The position numbers were made by a program, and so were the translations under genes. Shown piece after piece: positions 63,735 through 64,000 of a DNA stretch of 64,000 nucleotides. Within the stretch, counting starts at the first letter, position 1; every line of letters begins with the position of its first letter. Under the pieces are notes generated by a model, which was given only the letters and a program-made list of their open reading frames with translations, was not told where the DNA came from and made no database searches. Source of the DNA: Enhygromyxa salina (GTDB lineage Bacteria; Myxococcota_A; Polyangia; Nannocystales; Nannocystaceae); assembly GCF_002994615.1 (NCBI RefSeq), contig NZ_PVNK01000166.1, forward strand, positions 1 through 64,000, written 5' to 3'.

Positions 63735-64000
63735 CCCTTGCGGGTCAGGATCGCAACCGCACGATCGATGTCGCCGCCCGCCGCGATCGCCAGGATCGAG
63801 TCGCCGACGCCGACGCAGGTGTCCCCGCGTGGGATCTCGAGCGAGGTCGAGCCCGCGCGCCGCAGCCCGATCAGCAAGCAGTCCCGGGGAAATTTCCGAT
63901 TCGTCGCGATCTCTGACACCCGTCGCCCGGCGCACCAGCTGCCCGCGAGGACCGGGACCGAGAAGATCTGCGCGGCGTCGTCTCCGATCGACACGATCTC
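63731..64000 (-). CDS. TrkA-C (RCK-C) domain protein, 5' end outside the window
   Basis: Only the last 89 codons are inside the window. They form one RCK-C domain: AAQIFSVPVLAGSWCAGRRVSEI, KFPRDCLLIGLRRAG, EIPRGDTCVGVGDSILAIAAGGDIDRAV. Such domains regulate potassium or other ion channels and antiporters by nucleotide binding, and the transport part would lie beyond the edge. The UAG stop is supplied by the border of the palindromic element, so the original C-terminus may have been altered by only a few residues. Confidence 0.85.
   Translation of the reverse strand, partial: EIVSIGDDAAQIFSVPVLAGSWCAGRRVSEIATNRKFPRDCLLIGLRRAGSTSLEIPRGDTCVGVGDSILAIAAGGDIDRAVAILTRKG

Overview
The window reads as chromosomal DNA of a predatory-type myxobacterium, most likely of the Nannocystis/Plesiocystis/Enhygromyxa side of the order. 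Support comes from very high GC with strong G/C at third codon positions, a large number of lipoproteins with acidic low-complexity linkers behind the lipid-anchoring cysteine, a MYXO-CTERM-like C-terminus, an animal-type lipoxygenase, a Tat-exported S41 protease-like protein, RCC1-repeat and diheme c-type proteins, and genes that overlap head-to-tail by ATGA/GTGA. No rRNA, tRNA or CRISPR array was seen. The taxonomic statement is inference from gene style, not from a marker gene.

Layout. 0.2-11.3 kb: translation factor ettA, then a row of plus-strand secreted lipoproteins and a beta-propeller/diheme cytochrome gene, with clear segmental duplications (an ettA 5' fragment and a 162-bp direct repeat). 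11.3-21.4 kb: alpha/beta hydrolase, biosynthetic arginine decarboxylase speA, an S41-like protease with a very acidic insertion, a diheme lipoprotein and a lipoxygenase. 21.4-26.2 kb: a mobile-element graveyard (IS91-type transposase remnants, a copied decarboxylase piece, a 166-bp palindromic element) around two lipoprotein/secreted genes. 26.3-39.1 kb: two minus-strand cassettes of type VI-like effectors. The first is a PAAR-like toxin with a possible deaminase tail, a SUKH immunity protein, a DUF2169 adaptor and a thiolase-fold protein. The second is a LysM/peptidoglycan-binding adaptor, a tiny ORF, a GxSxG lipase and a two-HKD phospholipase D. An XRE regulator, lipoproteins and a third IS91 remnant lie between them. 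39.6-51.5 kb: metabolic and envelope genes (PLP decarboxylase, an amidohydrolase pair, UbiA-type prenyltransferase, methyltransferase, GH20 hexosaminidase). 51.8-55.9 kb: a compact four-gene RiPP operon. 56-64 kb: a lipoprotein, an EF-hand protein coupled to a four-domain FAAL-ACP-SagB-reductase enzyme, an OB-fold lipoprotein and the end of a TrkA-C protein.

The two most interesting systems are these. (1) The RiPP operon at 51837-55909 encodes a 63-residue precursor with three aromatic-X-Gln units placed between a short leader and a C-terminal helix, an HExxH lipoprotein, a radical SAM/SPASM enzyme of the cyclophane-forming type and a JmjC/cupin hydroxylase. (2) The FAAL-ACP-SagB-thioester reductase protein is translationally coupled to a four-EF-hand calcium protein. 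A third notable feature is a palindromic 166-bp element whose ends carry CTAG and which repeatedly sits on UAG stop codons, as expected if it was moved by an IS630-like transposase that targets CTAG.
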